A program made the position numbers and the translations under genes. Shown one piece after another: positions 47,441 to 60,009 of a stretch of DNA of 64,000 nt. The notes under the pieces were generated by a model. It saw nothing but the letters and a program-made list of their open reading frames with translations. It ran no database searches and was not told the origin of the DNA. Location: assembly GCF_037126465.1 (NCBI RefSeq), contig NC_088202.1:34208213-34272212 (forward strand), given 5' to 3'. Every line of letters starts with the position of its first letter. Within the stretch, counting starts at the first letter, position 1. This DNA is from Ornithodoros turicata (lineage: Eukaryota; Arthropoda; Arachnida; Ixodida; Argasidae).

Positions 47441-49395
47441 TGAATTCTTAATCTGATTGCTGAAAAACCCAGCTACACGGATAAAGTGCAGCTGCGCTGT
47501 TATTCCGAAGATTTGTGGCCGGTGTGTTATGTCTGAAGGTTAGGAAAAAGTCTTTCGAGGAGCAGTACGGTAAGCAATACTGCATCACGACCTTTCGGTC
47601 GTAGACCACCAAGAAGAGCAGGCTCCGTTTTGTACCCCTTCACCGCGTACGCGGATTTAAAGGGAGACCGAACTGTATCAGAAATCCACATCGTTTACGG
47701 CATGCCGTGCAGTTATTTATGAGCAGGATGTAGCCACACAATTGTCGGCAGACACACCTTACGTGTAAATCTACTCTCAACTATTATTATTATTTCTGAG
47801 AAAAAGTAGAAGTTCGATGCATAACCATAAACCCGAGACTAGCAACACGAAAAAGGACAACAAGTGCAACATTATACATCAGTATATCATCAGCTCGCTT
47901 GCTTCTTGGCCACCCATTCACAGAAGTTCAAATTGGAAAAACGCCTCTGAAAGACGACATATGCAGATAATATGCTGTGTCAGGACATTCCTCATGAATG
48001 TAGTTTATAGTGGCTCCAACAAACCTACAAACCTGCTCTTTAAAAAAATGCAGCGCTGTAGCATGTGAGTGGTGGCCTGCGTGAAACCTCAAAATGACGT
48101 CGACCCTGCTGTGAGAAGTCGGAGTGCAGAGCGTGCTTGAGAAATGTTGCACCACGTGTTTTGTAATTATTCTGCTTTTGCGCCGTTGTGTATCACCGTC
48201 ATGTCACAATGCCTTTTTCGAAATTAGTCGAACATTTAGAAACTGATCCAGCGTTGTTCTGACATCGGTTGAATGCTCATCTAAAGCGGATCATCCAAGC
48301 ATAGATGATGCCTTTCAGCGAAGAAGGCACGCCCCCTGCTATGCTACTGGACTTCTTTATTTCGCGCACACCAATATTAATTACGATTCTCTCGGGAGAT
48401 GTCCTCCTGAACATTGGGGGTGGGGGTTTTCTCTTAGCATGCCGATGTCGTAGCATGATTTATCGCAAAATTACTTACTCTTCGCCATTTTCATTTTCTG
48501 CGTTAGTGTGATTTACAGATCGACAGCTCCTCTAGCTATGACTTAAGGATAGCACAATCCGGCCGCCCTGGACCACGGAAGCAGTCTGTACATGTACAAA
48601 ACGTATAACAGTTGGGAGGCCACCGACGAAGCGCTATGTTCTCTCCCGTGACACTATATACAGGGTGGACCACGTAACGTGTTAAAGAATCGAATAAAAA
48701 AGTCTGGTTCTCTGAATATCATAGGGTCAACGCTCTTTATCTCCAGGGAGTATTTGCCATGACTTCCGAGCACCTTTATCGATTTTGAGTTGGGAGAAAT
48801 TGAATTTTCTGAACTCCGCAATTTGCCCAGCCACGCCGACATTCTTTTTCGTTTTTCTAGTAACAGAACGCGCACGTCGGATTTACCCCATTCCACTGCA
48901 AAATACATTCCCTACTACAATGGTAATGGCAAAACAAAAAAAAGCGAAAACTGTCGTTTCAACGCTGGCAAATTGTCGGCAACGCTCAGACCTCCGTAAA
49001 AGGCGATGCGAGGAAGTCTTGGCAATGTCCTTTCAATTTGTTTTCCCATGTATCTGCTGATATCGGCTGCATGCTTACAATACAAAGTTATTTCAAAAGG
49101 ACGCTTCGGTATGTCTTGTCGAAAGGGTTAGTACAGAGTGCTCGAGGTGGATTCGTCATTACCACCATAAAGGCAAGCAGCCTCGCCAACCGAACGACAG
49201 CATAGCGTGCCCTTCGTACCAATGTGGTAAACAAAGAGAGGTAATGCCGAAGAGTCCTTCGCGGCCGTTCCCTATCTTCGGCTACTCCCCGTGTGAACTA
49301 CGCGGATGAACACACACACACACACTATTGATGGCAGCACACTACTTAAAAAAAAAGGGGGGGGGGTGATGGTAGAATCGGCTCGCCTTTGGCGA

Positions 49396-49585
49396 CACAC
49401 AAGTGAACTTCACCACACAGCACGATCCACGCCAACCATCATCCCGAGTGACATCATACTTTCCCCTGATTTACTGAATGGCGTACGCCCACACGTTTTC
49501 ATCAAATCACGGGAGAGAACGTTGTCATTCGGGATGATGGTTAGCTAGGAGCGTGCTATGCGACGAAGTTGTGTTTTTTAGAGTG
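49396..49585. mobile_element. MITE-A copy 4, internally shortened
   Basis: GTGAACTTCACCACACAGCA on the left and TTAGCTAGGAGCGTGCTATG with GAGTGTA on the right. The middle is shorter and diverged. Confidence 0.7.
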
Positions 49586-49627
49586 TAGCAGAGCGAAAGA
49601 GTGCGACGCTGCTCCAGTCAATACATA

Positions 49628-49857
49628 CACTCTTAAAATGAACTTCACCACATTGCACGCTCATAGCCAACCGTCATCCCGAATGACAACGTTCTCGCCC
49701 TAGATTTGTTGAAAATGAGCCTTTTTTGTGTTCATTATGCACGGCACACACTCGGCTCCGCCTCCCGTTTTCAACAAATCAGGTGGCGAGAACGTTGTCA
49801 TTCGGGATAATGGTTGGCTTGGAGCGTGCTATGCGGTGAAGTTCATTTCGAAGAGTG
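49628..49857. mobile_element. MITE-A copy 5, full length (230 bp)
   Basis: CACTCTTAAAATGAACTTCA...TTCGAAGAGTG with TA at 49626-49627 and 49858-49859. It lies 42 bp from copy 4. Confidence 0.85.
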
Positions 49858-50694
49858 TATGTACTCGTAAATGGAAACCAATTACTTGCTCGAGAAATCA
49901 CTCGACGTGTTCTTTTTTTTTTTTTTAGGATTTTTCGCTTGATCTTCTAATCGCTGGAACTGTGGTTCCGAAAGCGCCCGAAGTGTAATTTAAAAGTTTG
50001 GAATGTTACCTAATTATTGAGCCTATGCAAATGAGACGGTCACTGTCCAGTTCTTAGCCGATGTCTCAGGGATGCTGAGTTCACTGTTAAAATAGAAGTC
50101 GTAGGTCATTAGAGCAGATTTACACGCCCTGTTGAAACATTAGGGTGAACACTCTCTCCTGTTGACGTCCGAAATTGATCCGAATGCCCATACCCGGAAA
50201 TGGATGTCTGTCGGACATACCTCGCGCCTGTTTCAAGCATCCTCCAAAATGCGGTCCCGCACGGGATGTCGCATAGAGAATTTCTTGCCAGGAAGAGAGA
50301 AACGCGTATTCGTGTAACAGTACTGGAGTTCGACTTTCGGTGGGCCTACCGAATATCTGAAACCAAAATCAGCAAAACCAGTAAGAAACAGACATTATCT
50401 GGATAGTGAGCTCAATTCCACACCTCCGTGCTGTTTGTGTACGTAATCCAATCTAACTTAGACACGCCACCCTTCAGTTTCAGTTTCATGCGAGCAGGAT
50501 TCTCCACTTTGCGGAATACTTCAGAACAAGCAATATATAATATCTGTTTTCTCGATCGAAGGAAATGCCACGGAGCTTTTCGGACTTAGAGTTCCTGGAA
50601 GATTTATATTTCACTGTTTTTTGCTTTTGCGAAGCAGTGAAACGCCACGTTGTTATCCGTTATGGAAAATGCGACAAACATACAATTAAGATTT

Positions 50695-51000
50695 ACAACA
50701 ACAACAACAATAAATGATGGAAAAGTGTTGTTGATATGGGATGTTTCCCCGTGGTAGCCACAGAACCCTATCACATTTCAAAGAGCGAACACTGCGAACA
50801 CAGGATTCGAACAGCGAAGCGAAGACAGGTCGGAGTTCTGTTTAGAGCTCGTCGAGAAGGCCAGTAGCTTCCACGAAAGCAAAAAGGGAGCGAAGAGCCC
50901 GGCACTGATGCTCAGGGGAGCTCCGTCGACCAAGGTCTTTGGACAAGCTCAGTGGTCGGCGGTCAAGGAGGTGTAGGAGTTTACTCACTACCACCGGCGC
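50695..51000 (-). pseudogene. L-GTT LINE C-terminal fragment
   Basis: The minus frame ends LLHLLDRRPLSLSKDLGRRS, ALRSLFAFVEATGLLDEL, then stop (50842), aligning with LRQLDSRPLSLPKLL and ALKALLTFLDTIGLRSLL at 57029. The 3' tail is ACAACAACAACAA at 50696-50711, as in the other copies. Confidence 0.6.
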
Positions 51001-52093
51001 CAAAGATCCGCGGATGCGCACGCTTCCTGCACATTGCATGGCTGACTTTAACTCAGTGTATATCACCAGGAGGGAGGAGGGTAGTTCAAGGCAGACTTCA
51101 GGAACAGCAAGATGGTATGCAGCTGCGCAGAGGTCACCATCCGCGTCCGCAGGCTGCGTGCCAGGGTACACCGAAGCTTGCGTTCAGACGTGGCTGATAG
51201 ATCGTGCGATACAGGTAAGCTACATAACAGGGAGCCGCGAACCAGCGTTTTGCTAAGCGTAAGACCCGCCCAGCGCAGCCCCGGCGCGCACCGACAAAGT
51301 GGCGAATCATATTCCCCCGCGCTGAGCCTTTGACATTTACAAATTGCGATGATAGCACGTGCTTTAAAAGCTACCGTATTTATTAAACCGAAACAGTTAA
51401 AAATTGAGAATTTGACTTCTGGAAACCAAGGGGTGATTAATCTACCGTACGTGTTGTATGTAATATCCCGTACACATCCACGAGAAACCCGTAATGATTA
51501 TTACAGGATATCAAGAAAAATCAGGAAATGCGGCCACTTTGATATCCTCTGGATGTCATGTAGACGAATATACTCGTATTATAAAATGACTATGTCCCAT
51601 GGACATCTCTATCTCCCAACACGATATCTGTGGGATGTCCCTTGGATTGCTTTGTTCCCTCTGGAACAAGCTGTTAAAGGCGACAGACTGTTCCGAACCA
51701 ATCTCTCTTGCCCTTCAATGTTTGTCTGTTCAGAACACAGTTATTATATGCTAGGTTGCACTCTTAGTACACTAGTACACAAATTGTGCCATGTGGTATG
51801 GACACCGATCATTTGGTTTCTTTTCATATCATCATTAAACATCCCACTGTCGTGAAATGATCAAACTGACGAATTTTGGTATCTACACCTAAAGTGTGGA
51901 ATTATTTGCTACCGTACTTTAAGATTGTCATCCGGGTCCTTTTTCGATTCAAACAGCAACCAGGTGCCTGCATGGAACGATAGTAAATATTTTGTTCTTA
52001 AGTTTCAGTCTGATTGTGTCATGTGTACCACAGGGCGATTCTTTTATTCTGAGTATCGTTGTGTGACGTTTATTGATAGTGTGTGATATGTGG
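51001..52093. other. No clear gene; decayed repeat-like sequence
   Basis: The 168-codon frame at 51349-51855 has no domain signature. The region has ATATCC/GGGATGTCC motifs resembling the ends of the 2583 bp element. Confidence 0.4.
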
Positions 52094-52101
52094 GTGTTAA
52101 G

Positions 52102-52933
52102 CAGGGTTGCGGAATGGGGTCACACATTCCATTCCAACTCCATTCCCAGGAATGGAGATTTGTTATAATTCCCTTCCTTTCAATTCCTCGAAATGGAAAG
52201 GCGTGGTCAATTTCCACTCCTGGAATGGCTCGGCAACCCTATTCCATTCTTTTAACTCCATCAATAAAAACAAGGAAGAAGAAGGACCGGTAACTGTACT
52301 GGCTAGCCCAGCGTTGTTAGATGAAGTCAATACCTAAAACGGGAAGAGCACATCAAGTTAAGTTGCGGAGATGCTCCTAACATCACAACAACATCGATAC
52401 AGTACTAATTGCGATGATAAACTTTTTTCTTATTTGCACATGTGAGCAATCTTGCTGATATCGTGTGGTCCGGTTCACAAATACGAGGTTCTGGAAAGAG
52501 GGGCTTCGCTGTGCTGGCATAATATGCAAAGCTGTGGAAAATACTCCTACGTCTGCTGAAGCTGCGCGCAGTTCTGGGGGACCGCGGAGAGCTTCCCTGT
52601 GTTCTTATTTTCGAAATGAAGGAGGATGCCGAATATTCAACAATATTTTTCCGCTCTTGACCGTGTGCAGGTGTGGTGCGTGTGTGCAAAGGGCAGAAGC
52701 AGAAACCATGCACCACCAAGGGCGCAAGGCGTTGAAATCAAAACTACCACCGGAGCACCCAGACCATTCCATTCCAAGTCCAATTCCATTCCTGCGAAAA
52801 AAGGCCTAATTCCATTCTCATTCTATTCCTAGGACAGCATCCGCCATTCCATTCCAATTTCATTCCAGGCTATTATAAATCTGGAATGATTCCGGAATCA
52901 TTCCAACTCCGGAGTGCCAACTCCGCAACCCTG
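52102..52933. mobile_element. hAT-like non-autonomous element (832 bp)
   Basis: Starts CAGGGTTGCGG and ends CCGCAACCCTG, typical hAT-style termini. Flanking 8-mers GTGTTAAG and GTGATAAA match 6 of 8, a decayed 8 bp duplication. Both ends are filled with GGAAT/ATTCC repeats in opposite orientation. No transposase frame. The interior has a GCGTGTGTGC stretch of unknown origin. Confidence 0.6.
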
Positions 52934-55620
52934 GTGATAAAGGACTGTTTGACAGGGCTCGCCCTCACAGTCTCGTTTACTGTTCTTTTGTTACGTGATT
53001 TTTTTTTAAATAAAGAGCTTACTTTTACCTGCTCTTAAAAATGTCCTTGACCATGCAACACGCTCAAGGCTAGCCGACCAATACACAGTATGACAGCGTT
53101 ATTACTGAAAAGAGCGCGGTGAGGAAGTCTTTTTTTTTTTTTTACATTACCACAAATGCAAGTGTCCGCGTATGTTTCCAATTTTCAATAAAACAAGAGA
53201 GTTCTGTTTCCAAACGGTACATTAAAATCATGAACACCCTTCCATTGCACGCATTGGCTGTTTCATTGTGCTACAACAACAACAACAACAACAAAACAAA
53301 AAAGAAGTAAGCAAGAACAAGCAAGGAGTAGAGGAGCTGGGGTACGACACCTAATCCGCCACTAAGTCACTGCTACTAATGTGTGCTCCGACGAAAGTAT
53401 ACCGCTTTCAGTAGACGAAGCAGCCTTCTCACCGGCACCGGGCCGTAACGGGAACAAATCCCCTAAAGGGAATTCCGCTCCGTTGCCTCGGACAATTGAC
53501 CTACTAACGCATGTGTGTCAATATCGGCGCACGTAACAGACCAGACAGAAAGCAGCACCTGGCAGCCGCTCCAGAACGGTAATATTGAACTACATTATAT
53601 CCTATTAAAAGGACAACTAAACCTGATATGCACAGAGGGTAATAGTACAGGCATAGATAAAAAACGTGTAGATGAATATTGGGAAACTCTATCGTAACTC
53701 ATGTCACGTGCTACACAGTGCTTCAAAAGGTTGTAGAACTATGAGAACGTTGTGGTGAGATTTTTTTTTTCCTTTTAAAGATCAACTGTTTCCACGACAA
53801 GGATGGGAGGTGATGCAGTTTCGAATGCCGGCACCTGCTGTGCCGCATGGGCCTCATGCGCCCTGAGACAGCGAAGTTGACATGAATAAGGCTGGGACGC
53901 ATAATCTTCACCCAACCGACACGCCGCCATATGGGCAGGCACACTCAAAAAAAAAGAAAAGAAAGAGAGAGATCAATTTTAGAGATCGAGAGAGAGAGAG
54001 ATCGTTTTGGGGACTAAATACATTGCCACAAAAGTCTGTCCCTTTAGGAAGTAAACGCACGGGAGTAAATGAATGTCACAGAGTGGGGTCTGCATTTCAC
54101 GCCCTGTTCTAAGAATCACACACACATGCAATGCACATGCACAAGATGGAAGAATGCACATAATTTATGTGCATGAATGACAATGCTTTGAATTAAACCG
54201 AAAAAAAGTGATGTGTCGCGTCTTGCGCCATGCATAGGGCACAATTTCGCACGAAAGAACATCTATTTTTCCCTCTGTGTGAGTGGAAAACTGCTCAGTT
54301 AGCCAAGTTGTATAGCCTCATTCCAGCAAGTTCAAGAAGTGCGCAAATTTACATTACATTACATTACATTCATTATTACATTTAGGGGACCATTTGGGAA
54401 GTTCAGTGACTATTTACAGTCCCATGGAGTAAATTTCTGGATTAGGGGACAATAATGGGGCGTAATTGCACTCTAGCGGAATAGAAGCTGCAATTACTCC
54501 TTATTTTACTCATTTTTTTCATAGAGTGCACACCATCACTCGTCAATAGATCGTCACGGTTCTTGTATTCATTAGAATAGTAACAGACACAGTACACCTA
54601 TTCATTCATATTCCTTCAATGTCGTTCTTCTTAAGGGACTGCTGTTTAGTACGCACGGATCCTCCAGTGACCACCGAGTAGATGATCTGACGTTGTCTTT
54701 ATTCCCTGGCGCATAATACCGGTGTTGTACCGTCATTGAGATTCATTAGCAGCCATTCTTAAACGGCTCATGGAAGACTTCGGCTCATTACGCTCCCCTC
54801 TTTGCACGTCCATCGATGTGGATAAAGGGCGTCCCCAACTTTTCCGTGCCCTCCTTCTTCGGCTTCTGCTGACGAAGGAAACGACTGGAGAGCTGCATCG
54901 GAACGTATATTTTCCCTTTCGTTCATATTTCAAGGAAGCTCTGGGCTTCCATTGTCTGCTTTTCGGGGCGCATGGCAACTGTGTTGTTGGCAGCGAAAGG
55001 TCTGATGTTATGGGCGTCGGCCGGATGAAAATTTGAAACCTGATGTGTTTTATTAATCTAGGAGCTGTTCGATCGTACTTCTGTTCAGCCATAGCGACGC
55101 GGTGGCGGTCTGAACTGCGTGCAATCCTGACGTAGTCGTGTTTGTTTCCTGCTGGATTGGCTCGTGCTTACCGATTACATGAAAAGCTATTTGCGCTCAT
55201 TAATTGGACACACGAGATTTCACTCTCGACTTTCATGGTCAGTTAATTCCTGTGGTTCCTTAGTTGATAGAGTGCGCCTGCACTCTTGGTACGCGTTTGT
55301 GGGTAAACACCTCTTATGCAAACAGAGTATCTACACATCACCAAGAAAGTGTGTGGTTAGAGTATTACGCACGGTGTGAAAACATCCAGTTTGCGAACTG
55401 CGTAACGAATACTCACGAGTGAGCTGTTTATTCGTCGAATTCATTAGCTTTTGGCGCAAAACGGTCTGCAGCGATTATTTGCAGCATTACGACGGTTAGC
55501 GGGTTATAAGATAATTCGAAATAATATGTTCGACTTAGGGAAGATAATCCCCAACAGTGTCTCATTTGGAGTCATTACTCATAATGTACACCAGTTATTG
55601 ATGACATTACGACAGATACG
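52934..55620. other. No recognised feature
   Basis: A decayed MITE-A-like end may lie at 53033-53115 (CTCTTAAAAATGTCCTTGAC). AAC repeats at 53275-53290 and an ACATT repeat at 54349-54372. Frames at 54733-55092 have no family signature. Confidence 0.4.
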
Positions 55621-55745
55621 GAGTGAAAAGTGAACATCACCGAATAGCACGCTCCACGTATGCTGTTCACAAAAAAGGCGTACGCCTCCCGTTCATTCGA
55701 GATGATGATTGGCTAGGAGCATGCTACCGGTGAAGTTCATTTCTC
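55621..55745. mobile_element. MITE-A copy 6, short (about 125 bp)
   Basis: GTGAACATCACCGAATAGCA on the left, a GGCGTACGCC centre, and TTGGCTAGGAGCATGCTACC with GTGAAGTTCATTTCT on the right. It ends where the LINE RT sequence begins. Confidence 0.65.
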
Positions 55746-57989
55746 AGACGATATCTGCCTCCGCGTTGTGGGAGACAACAAGGAGAAGCTTCGTGGCATC
55801 GCCGAAATTGCATTGAACGGCCTCAGTGCGGCACTTCTTGAAAGGGAGCTTGTTGTATCTACAGAAAAGTCTCAATGCCTGGTTTGCATTCCCCGCCGAA
55901 AGTACTTGGGCAAGGGTTTTCCTAATCTTTCCATCAACAGCACCCCCATCCCAAGATGTGAGGTTTGCCGTTATCTTGGCGTCGCCATTGACAGCTCTTT
56001 ACGCAGGTCTAGGCTAGTAAACCAAACGGTGTGTAAAGGCAAGAAGACTCTTAATTTACTCCGAAGGATCAGTGGCAAGCCACGGGGGTGCAGTTCAAGT
56101 TCGCTGCTCACGCTACACAAAGCCCTTATTCTCTCGCGTATCCTGTACGTGTCACCGTACGTGGATGTGGGACCTTCACAATGGCAGGCTCTTGAGCGCC
56201 TCCATCGGGAAGGGATAAGAACGGCGTTTGAAATACCCAGCTTTTCTGGAATTACCCAAACCTACCTGGAAGCCAAGGAAAAGCATGTCAGTATCCACTC
56301 CGAGTTTAGGGGGCTTCCCCACTTAGACAACTTGGCCACGTGCAGAAGCAAGCACTCTCGTTTTTCTGCCCTCGTAAAAAGGTCACACACGTCCCTCGGC
56401 CGCTTGGCCAGCGTATACGCTACTAGCGCCCTGGCCCACAGTGAGCGATCGCCTCAACATCCTGCTGGGCTACCTTCGGTGCCATGGCGTGAGTTTGTAC
56501 CGGGTGTAACGCTCGACGTTCCGGGCACTCACAAAAAGAGGGAATGTAGCCCCCTGGCCGCTAGAACGGCGGCTGAGAACCTCATAACTGACGTCTATCA
56601 CTCACATACTCTGGTACTCACTGATGGCTCTATTGACGACCGTACCAAATGTGCCACGTGTGCCTTCCACATCCCGTCAGTGGCCTGGCAAGGGAGATCA
56701 TCGCGTTACCCGATGTCCTCCACGACTGCTGAGCTCCTGGCTCTCCTGCATGCTGCTGCTGCGGTCCAGGTGCGAGGGTTTGCCAGAGCAGTCCTACTCA
56801 CAGACACGAGAAGCGCTCTATGGGACGTGATGAACCCCATGTGTGACAACATCTTAGCGCGAAGCATCAGAAGATCGTGCGCTCAGCATAAACAAGAAGG
56901 AGGCGAAATATAAATAAACAACAACAACAACTTTATTTTCGGCCTTGGAGAGTGGGGAGTTTCATCGCAACAGGCGATGCTCTACCCCAGTGCTTGGTGG
57001 AATGGGGGGAATAAAATAACGAGCCCCTTTACAATAACGATCGAAGTCCGATGGTGTCCAGAAATGTCAGAAGAGCTTTGAGCGCAGAGCGTTGCTGGGC
57101 TGGATTGGGCCAGGGACCAAGCAATTTCGGTAGGGAGAGAGGGCGAGAGTCCAGCTGACGAAGAGACTCGGAGAGTGTGGTTCGGGAAGGTTCGTAGTGA
57201 GGGCAATGAAGAAGAATGTGCTCCAGATCCTCAAGAGCACCACAGTGGCAGCAGGTGGGAGAATCAATTTGTCTCAAGCGGTAACGCCACTGAGCTGTAA
57301 AGGCCACATCGAGGCGCATGCGGTGGATTAATGCAGCATCCTGACGAGATGTGTTTCGTGGCATGCGGAAAGCGAGCGTGGGATCAACTCTGTTCAACAT
57401 AGAGGGGGGAAGTATAAACAAATAAACATATATAGATATATAAACACATATAAACAGGTAAACATATCGTCTTCCAATGGATCCCGTCCCACTTCGGTGT
57501 CGGCGGCAACGAAAGGGCGGACCAGCTGGCGTCCACAGCACACCTGGGCTGCAGCAATATCTTGCCAACTCCGGACGACACCGACAGGCAGATGTCTGTT
57601 CAGCACCTTGTTCAACTGCGCCACCCTGGAATACGGGATATCATGCACCATAATCGCCCCCCTCTTCGCATGAAAAACCTTCCTCGAAGCATCCAGACCA
57701 TGCTCCATAGGCTCCGCACTGGGTGTGCGTTCACCAACTCTCAGCTGTTCCAGATCGGACTAGGGGTGACGCCAGCTGTGGCCACTGTCAACAACCCGAA
57801 ACAATCGAACACATCCTGCGAGACTGCCGAGCATACCATTCTGCGCGCGAAGCCCATCTCCCTCGCTCCACCTCGGGCACGCTAGCGGACATCCTCTACC
57901 CCGCTGGTTATTCTGCCGAACGTTCCGCCAAAGCAAGAAACCTCATTCTCTTCCTGCTGAAGACAGGCCTCGCTCATCGACCCATCTAA
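55746..57989 (+). pseudogene. I-group LINE: RT end, RNase H, zinc motif
   Basis: Begins exactly at DDICL of the RT active-site YADD region, then VSTEKSQCLVC, CEVCRYLGVAIDSSLRR (thumb), SGITQTYLEAKEKHVS (linker), and RNase H: LVLTDGSIDD, MSSTTAELLALLHAAAA, VLLTDTRSALWDVM. A single open frame runs to 56913. It is interrupted there by another LINE in opposite orientation. After 57463 the RNase H tail follows (FQWIPSHFGVGGNERADQLA), then CGHCQQPETIEHILRDC and a stop at 57989 after GLAHRPI. All RNase H catalytic residues are present, but the element is 5'-truncated and split, hence inactive. Confidence 0.8.
56913..57462 (-). mobile_element. L-GTT LINE inserted into LINE
   Basis: Minus orientation with its tail (AAC repeat, 56919-56931) on the left. 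Encodes LNRVDPTLAFRMPRNTSRQD, CCHCGALEDLEHILLHC, ALKALLTFLDTIGLRSLL (stop at 57029). The 5' side is an AT-rich ATATA tract (57408-57462), perhaps generated at insertion. A short ATAT repeat flanks both sides. Sister of the copy at 29379. Confidence 0.75.
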
Positions 57990-58349
57990 TACTCTACTCT
58001 CCCCGATGAACTCCTGCACATCACCGCATCCCCATCCTTCAACCTCCTGTATCCTCCATCCGTCCTTCCTTCCTTTGTGTTTTGTTTTGCTTTGCGTTCT
58101 TTTTTCTTTCTTTTTTTTGTGCTATAGTCGTGACGACGCCCACTTCTGTGTGGCCAACAACGGTGAGCCTATCCTGCCATTACCCCCCCCCCCATTTCTC
58201 AGAATGCGGTCCTGGCTTGTGGATAGTGAACATGACACTCTTGGGTAAACATAAACAAGCGCCCGCCACAACTTCCGGTGCCACGAGGGCTTCCGGTCCT
58301 TCCGCGACTAAGGTCGTTCGGAACCATCTGCCATGCATGCATTTAATTA

Positions 58350-58470
58350 TATCTCTCGCTTTCCTGATTTGTTGAAAACGGGAGGCGTATGCCTTTTTGT
58401 GGTAATTGAATCGCCACAAAAAGGCGTATACGACCCTCTCTCTTTTCAAATCAGAAGAGAGAATTGTATC
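58350..58470. mobile_element. MITE-A internal fragment
   Basis: TGATTTGTTGAAAACGGGAG and GCGTATGCCTTTTTGTGG fold onto CCACAAAAAGGCGTATACG and TTTTCAAATCAG. Outer ends are absent. Confidence 0.6.
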
Positions 58471-58579
58471 AATAGGCACAGTGATTGGCGCAGAGCGTGT
58501 TTGCTAAAAAAACCGGATGTTGCTTTAGCACCAAACCGAAAGCGGCGCAAAAGGCACGTATACAGGGTGTCCTAGAAAA

Positions 58580-59330
58580 CGTGTCTCAGGCCACAGTGTC
58601 TGGTTCCAGTTGGTGCCAGGCCATATTGGCCTGCACGGGAACACATATGCTGACGAGGCTGCGCTGATGACGAAGGTGAGCTAATTGCATCAGTACCGAT
58701 GTCGTCGTCCGCCAGCAGAATGCAGGTGAGGCGACACTGTGCCCGCAACATACTACACTTCATAGAGAATGCTGTGCCTGAAAACACGTTCCTGCACTTG
58801 CTCGACCCGAAGATGGAATACACGACCACTCTGCGGCTCACCCGAAGGGAAGAAACTATCGTACACCGTTCACGGTTAAACGTAGCCCGAACACCGTCAG
58901 TGCTACTCAAGATGGGCCAACTGAACTGCTCAGCATGCGCAACGTGCAGGGTGGAAGCAGACACAGCGCATGAACTACTGCACTCCAGATGTCACGACAC
59001 TGCCCGCGACACCCTCAAAGGACGCCTGACTGCTCTGGGACACACACATAGACCTTTCTGTACTACATGGCCCTGTGCGACACTCCCGTCAGTGGTGCGT
59101 CACTCGAGCTTTGCTCGACTTCCTCCACACGGCAGACCTCATGAACAAATTATCATTTGACCTTTCATGTCATCTACACTTCACGCCACCCTCGTCGTCA
59201 TCTTACATTTGGTTTTGCTTCATCTTTATGCAATATTTCCATTTAGGAATAGCAAGCCGACCTTCGGTCACTCTGACCTTTATATCCCCACACACACACA
59301 CACTCAGAAAACGTGTCCTTGAATTCTAAT
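58580..59330 (+). pseudogene. I-group LINE RNase H end, C-terminus and 3' UTR
   Basis: WFQLVPGHIGLHGNTYADEA (58597) is the RNase H C-terminal motif. Then FLHLLDPKMEYTTTLRLTRR, VARTPSVLLKM and an ACATCRVEADTAHELLH zinc-like region in frame 58699-59160. A CA repeat (59290-59303) and AATAAAA lie near the 3' end. 5'-truncated. Confidence 0.7.
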
Positions 59331-59423
59331 AAAAAACTACGCCACATAGAATCATGCGGTCAACTGCATTTGTTCTTACTAGGTTTTTGCCACCTGCTGA
59401 TGTGCATGCCATGTAACCTAATT

Positions 59424-60009
59424 TATGTATTTATGTAAACACCTCAAAGAGCCCTTAGGGCGATACAAGAGGGGGATACGTACAATATATGCAACATTAG
59501 TACATGAAACAGCACAAACACTGCACAAAATAGTTAAGGTAATAACAAAATTCACACACATACAAGACATGAGATAATGCTTCCACACTAAATGTGTAGA
59601 TATGATGCCAAGTTTCTACGGAAAGTTTGATGGTTAGGCGAGGTGACTAAGGACTGAGGAAGGTCATTCCAATCGGCAATGGTATGTGGAAAAAAAAAGA
59701 ATACAAAAAGTGGGAAGTGTGGCAAGTGATTGGTTCTACCTTACACGGGTGGTCTAATCGGCCTGAGATGTAAGGTGCGGCTGTGACGAAAGATGGCCGT
59801 ATAGATGGGCTGGAATAAAATTGGTGAAAAACGGAAAGACGGAAGAAGCTTCTGCGAGTTACGAGAGGCGGAAGATCCAAAGAAGCCTTAAGTGATGAGA
59901 TGCTAGAAGGATAGGAATAGTCTGAAAGGATGAAACGAGTGGCGAGGTTTTGAACTGACTCCCTTGAAATGACTCTAAGTTGAATTATGTAATTTTTTTC
60001 GAGCTGCAC
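59424..60009 (-). pseudogene. Jockey/CR1-like LINE 3' fragment
   Basis: The minus frame of 120 codons has VQNLATRFILSDYSYPSSIS, LKASLDLPPLVTRRSFFRLS and a LDHPCKVEPITCHTSHFLYS tail, aligning with the IQNRAARFICNDFS..LDHPNKVDRF end of the copy at 46355. The 3' end shares CTCAAAGAGCCCTTAGGG, then the ATTT-like tail. Confidence 0.75.

Noticed and set aside
51349..51855. 168-codon open frame
   Set aside because: No domain, no start or splice context. It lies in DNA resembling the ends of a TIR element.
54733..55092. 119-codon minus frame, basic and arginine-rich
   Set aside because: Low-complexity basic content and an overlapping plus frame of similar length. No family signature.
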